Shown here: piece after piece, positions 5,966-6,754 of the stretch
How the letters are laid out: every line of letters begins with the position of its first letter
Position numbering within the stretch: position 1 is the stretch's first letter
Assembly: GCA_002167365.1 (NCBI GenBank)
Contig: NHCU01000044.1
Coordinates: forward strand, 4,422-11,175
Length of the DNA stretch: 6,754 bases
Reading direction: 5' to 3'
Source of the DNA: Betaproteobacteria bacterium TMED41
Lineage (GTDB): Bacteria; Pseudomonadota; Gammaproteobacteria; Burkholderiales; Burkholderiaceae_A
Program-made: the position numbers and the translations under genes
The notes under the pieces: generated by a model
The model's input: only the letters and a program-made list of their open reading frames with translations
What the model was told of the DNA's origin: nothing
The model's database searches: none

Positions 5966-6598
5966 ATGAAAACTAACAATTTTTTTAGTCCAATTAATTT
6001 ATTTTTTTTGTCGATTTTTTTATTTATAGGGTTTTCTACAGTTTTTTCAGATAAAGGATTGCAAAGAACTGAGATTTGGAAAAAAATATTATCAACCAAG
6101 ATCAGTTACGATAAAGAATTTAAAACCACAGATCGAGACCAAGAGTTAATAAATATAAAGAAAAGACTGGTTTCAAAATGGCTTTCAAAAAAATATAGAG
6201 TTGCTGAATCAGCAGTTGAAAAAATTGTTGAAATTTCGTATGAAGCTGCTAAAAAGTATGATTTGGACCCTCATTTGATTTTGGCGATAATAGCCATTGA
6301 ATCAAGTTTTAACCCATTTGCTGAGAGTGGAGCAGGCGCTCAGGGATTGATGCAGATAATGCCAAAATATCATAAAGACAAACTCCAAAGATTTGAGCAA
6401 GCAGATCCAGCATTGTCTTATAACATAAACATCATGGTTGGAGCACAAATTTTGAAAGAATATCTCGATGCTCATTCCTCACTTAATATTGCTTTATTAA
6501 GGTATGTAGGTGTAGGCGCAAATGGCAAAAGCAGTTACCCTCAAAAAGTTTTCAGGTTACGCTCTAGAATTTCAGCAATCACAAAAAATATCCAATAA
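5966..6598 (+). CDS. Small exported lytic transglycosylase (SLT domain, family 1-like)
   Basis: Cleaves the MurNAc-GlcNAc bond of peptidoglycan, leaving 1,6-anhydro ends. The 210 residues hold an N-terminal hydrophobic stretch (8-27), a signal peptide or membrane anchor without a lipobox cysteine; a linker with charged residues (30-75); and a goose-lysozyme-like SLT domain (about 82-195). The catalytic Glu is E112 in AIIAIESSFNP (107-117), followed by SGAGAQGLMQIMP (121-133), where GLMQ is the family motif. The usual AYNAG motif is replaced by LLRYVGVGAN (177-186), a variant I associate with betaproteobacterial members. It lies 23 bp after dacB with no clear Shine-Dalgarno, in a probable two-gene wall-remodelling unit, and ends 11 bp before the converging rsmE. 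The exact subfamily and physiological partner are not determinable. Confidence 0.93.
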   Translation: MKTNNFFSPINLFFLSIFLFIGFSTVFSDKGLQRTEIWKKILSTKISYDKEFKTTDRDQELINIKKRLVSKWLSKKYRVAESAVEKIVEISYEAAKKYDLDPHLILAIIAIESSFNPFAESGAGAQGLMQIMPKYHKDKLQRFEQADPALSYNINIMVGAQILKEYLDAHSSLNIALLRYVGVGANGKSSYPQKVFRLRSRISAITKNIQ

Positions 6599-6604
6599 TT
6601 TTTT
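6583..6604. terminator. Possible bidirectional AT-only terminator between converging genes
   Basis: AAAAAAT (6583-6589), an 8-nt loop and ATTTTTT (6598-6604) form a 7-bp stem that ends in T-rich sequence on either strand. It spans the end of the transglycosylase gene and the gap before rsmE. Being A-T only, the stem is weak, so the call rests mainly on placement. Confidence 0.3.
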
Positions 6605-6609
6605 TGAGA

Positions 6610-6754
6610 TTACATTTCATTGAGTCTATTATTAATTACTGATAGTGCGACTATCGGTGCAGTTTCAGTCCGAAGAATTCTGATGCCGCATCTTACTTTT
6701 TGGAAATTTTTTTCAATAGCCATTTGCTCTTCTTGGTCTGAAAAACCGGCCTCC
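6610..6754 (-). CDS. rsmE: 16S rRNA (uracil1498-N3)-methyltransferase RsmE, C-terminal fragment
   Basis: The last 47 residues of a gene that continues past the right edge. EAGFSDQE followed by GIRILRTETAPIVAL is the SAM-binding trefoil-knot end of the SPOUT-class RsmE family, which methylates U1498 of 16S rRNA in the 30S subunit. The usual glycine-rich block is GPEGGFS; here the visible part reads EAGFS, with Ala for the first Gly of the pair. The reading ends in NNRLNEM and a TAA stop at 6610-6612. It converges on the transglycosylase gene with an 11-bp gap. The N-terminal PUA-like domain lies outside the window. Confidence 0.92.
   Translation of the reverse strand, partial: EAGFSDQEEQMAIEKNFQKVRCGIRILRTETAPIVALSVINNRLNEM

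Overview
The window is AT-rich bacterial chromosome and fits a low-GC betaproteobacterium, probably Burkholderiales-like. The evidence is protein character: the GroES C-terminal half (VLFGKYSGQTVKVDG), the GroEL N-terminal half, a long type-2 PyrF with CRTSNPGA, PGVGAQGG and INSSR blocks, and a lytic transglycosylase with YVG near its end. The placement rests on recalled family signatures, not on a search. No mobile element, tRNA, rRNA or CRISPR array was seen.

Left part (1-1815). The 3' end of a ROK-family sugar kinase gene runs rightward and overlaps by 12 bp the end of a leftward ABC-2 permease gene of the YadH type. The permease gene overlaps the end of pyrF (orotidine 5'-phosphate decarboxylase) by 11 bp, so pyrF and the permease look like a two-gene unit. 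No ABC ATPase gene is present beside the permease.

Middle (1862-4326, all leftward). The chaperonin operon groES-groL has a perfect CIRCE operator just upstream of groES and a strong intrinsic terminator just after groL. groL ends in an expanded Gly-Gly-Met tail encoded by six identical 9-bp units. Upstream of groES is a small gene for a TraR-type DksA-like C4 zinc-finger protein, with a GTG start, a strong ribosome binding site and a good -10 box.

Right part (4327-6754). Divergent from the dksA-like gene is a two-gene cell-wall unit: a DacB/PBP4-type D-alanyl-D-alanine carboxypeptidase and, 23 bp later, a small exported lytic transglycosylase. The window ends in the 3' part of a converging rsmE gene (16S rRNA m3U1498 methyltransferase).

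The themes are housekeeping: protein folding under HrcA-type control, pyrimidine synthesis, peptidoglycan trimming and rRNA modification. I found no convincing undescribed system. The points most worth checking are the permease without an ATPase, the short DksA-like protein that keeps the DxxDxA tip motif, and the expanded GroEL tail.
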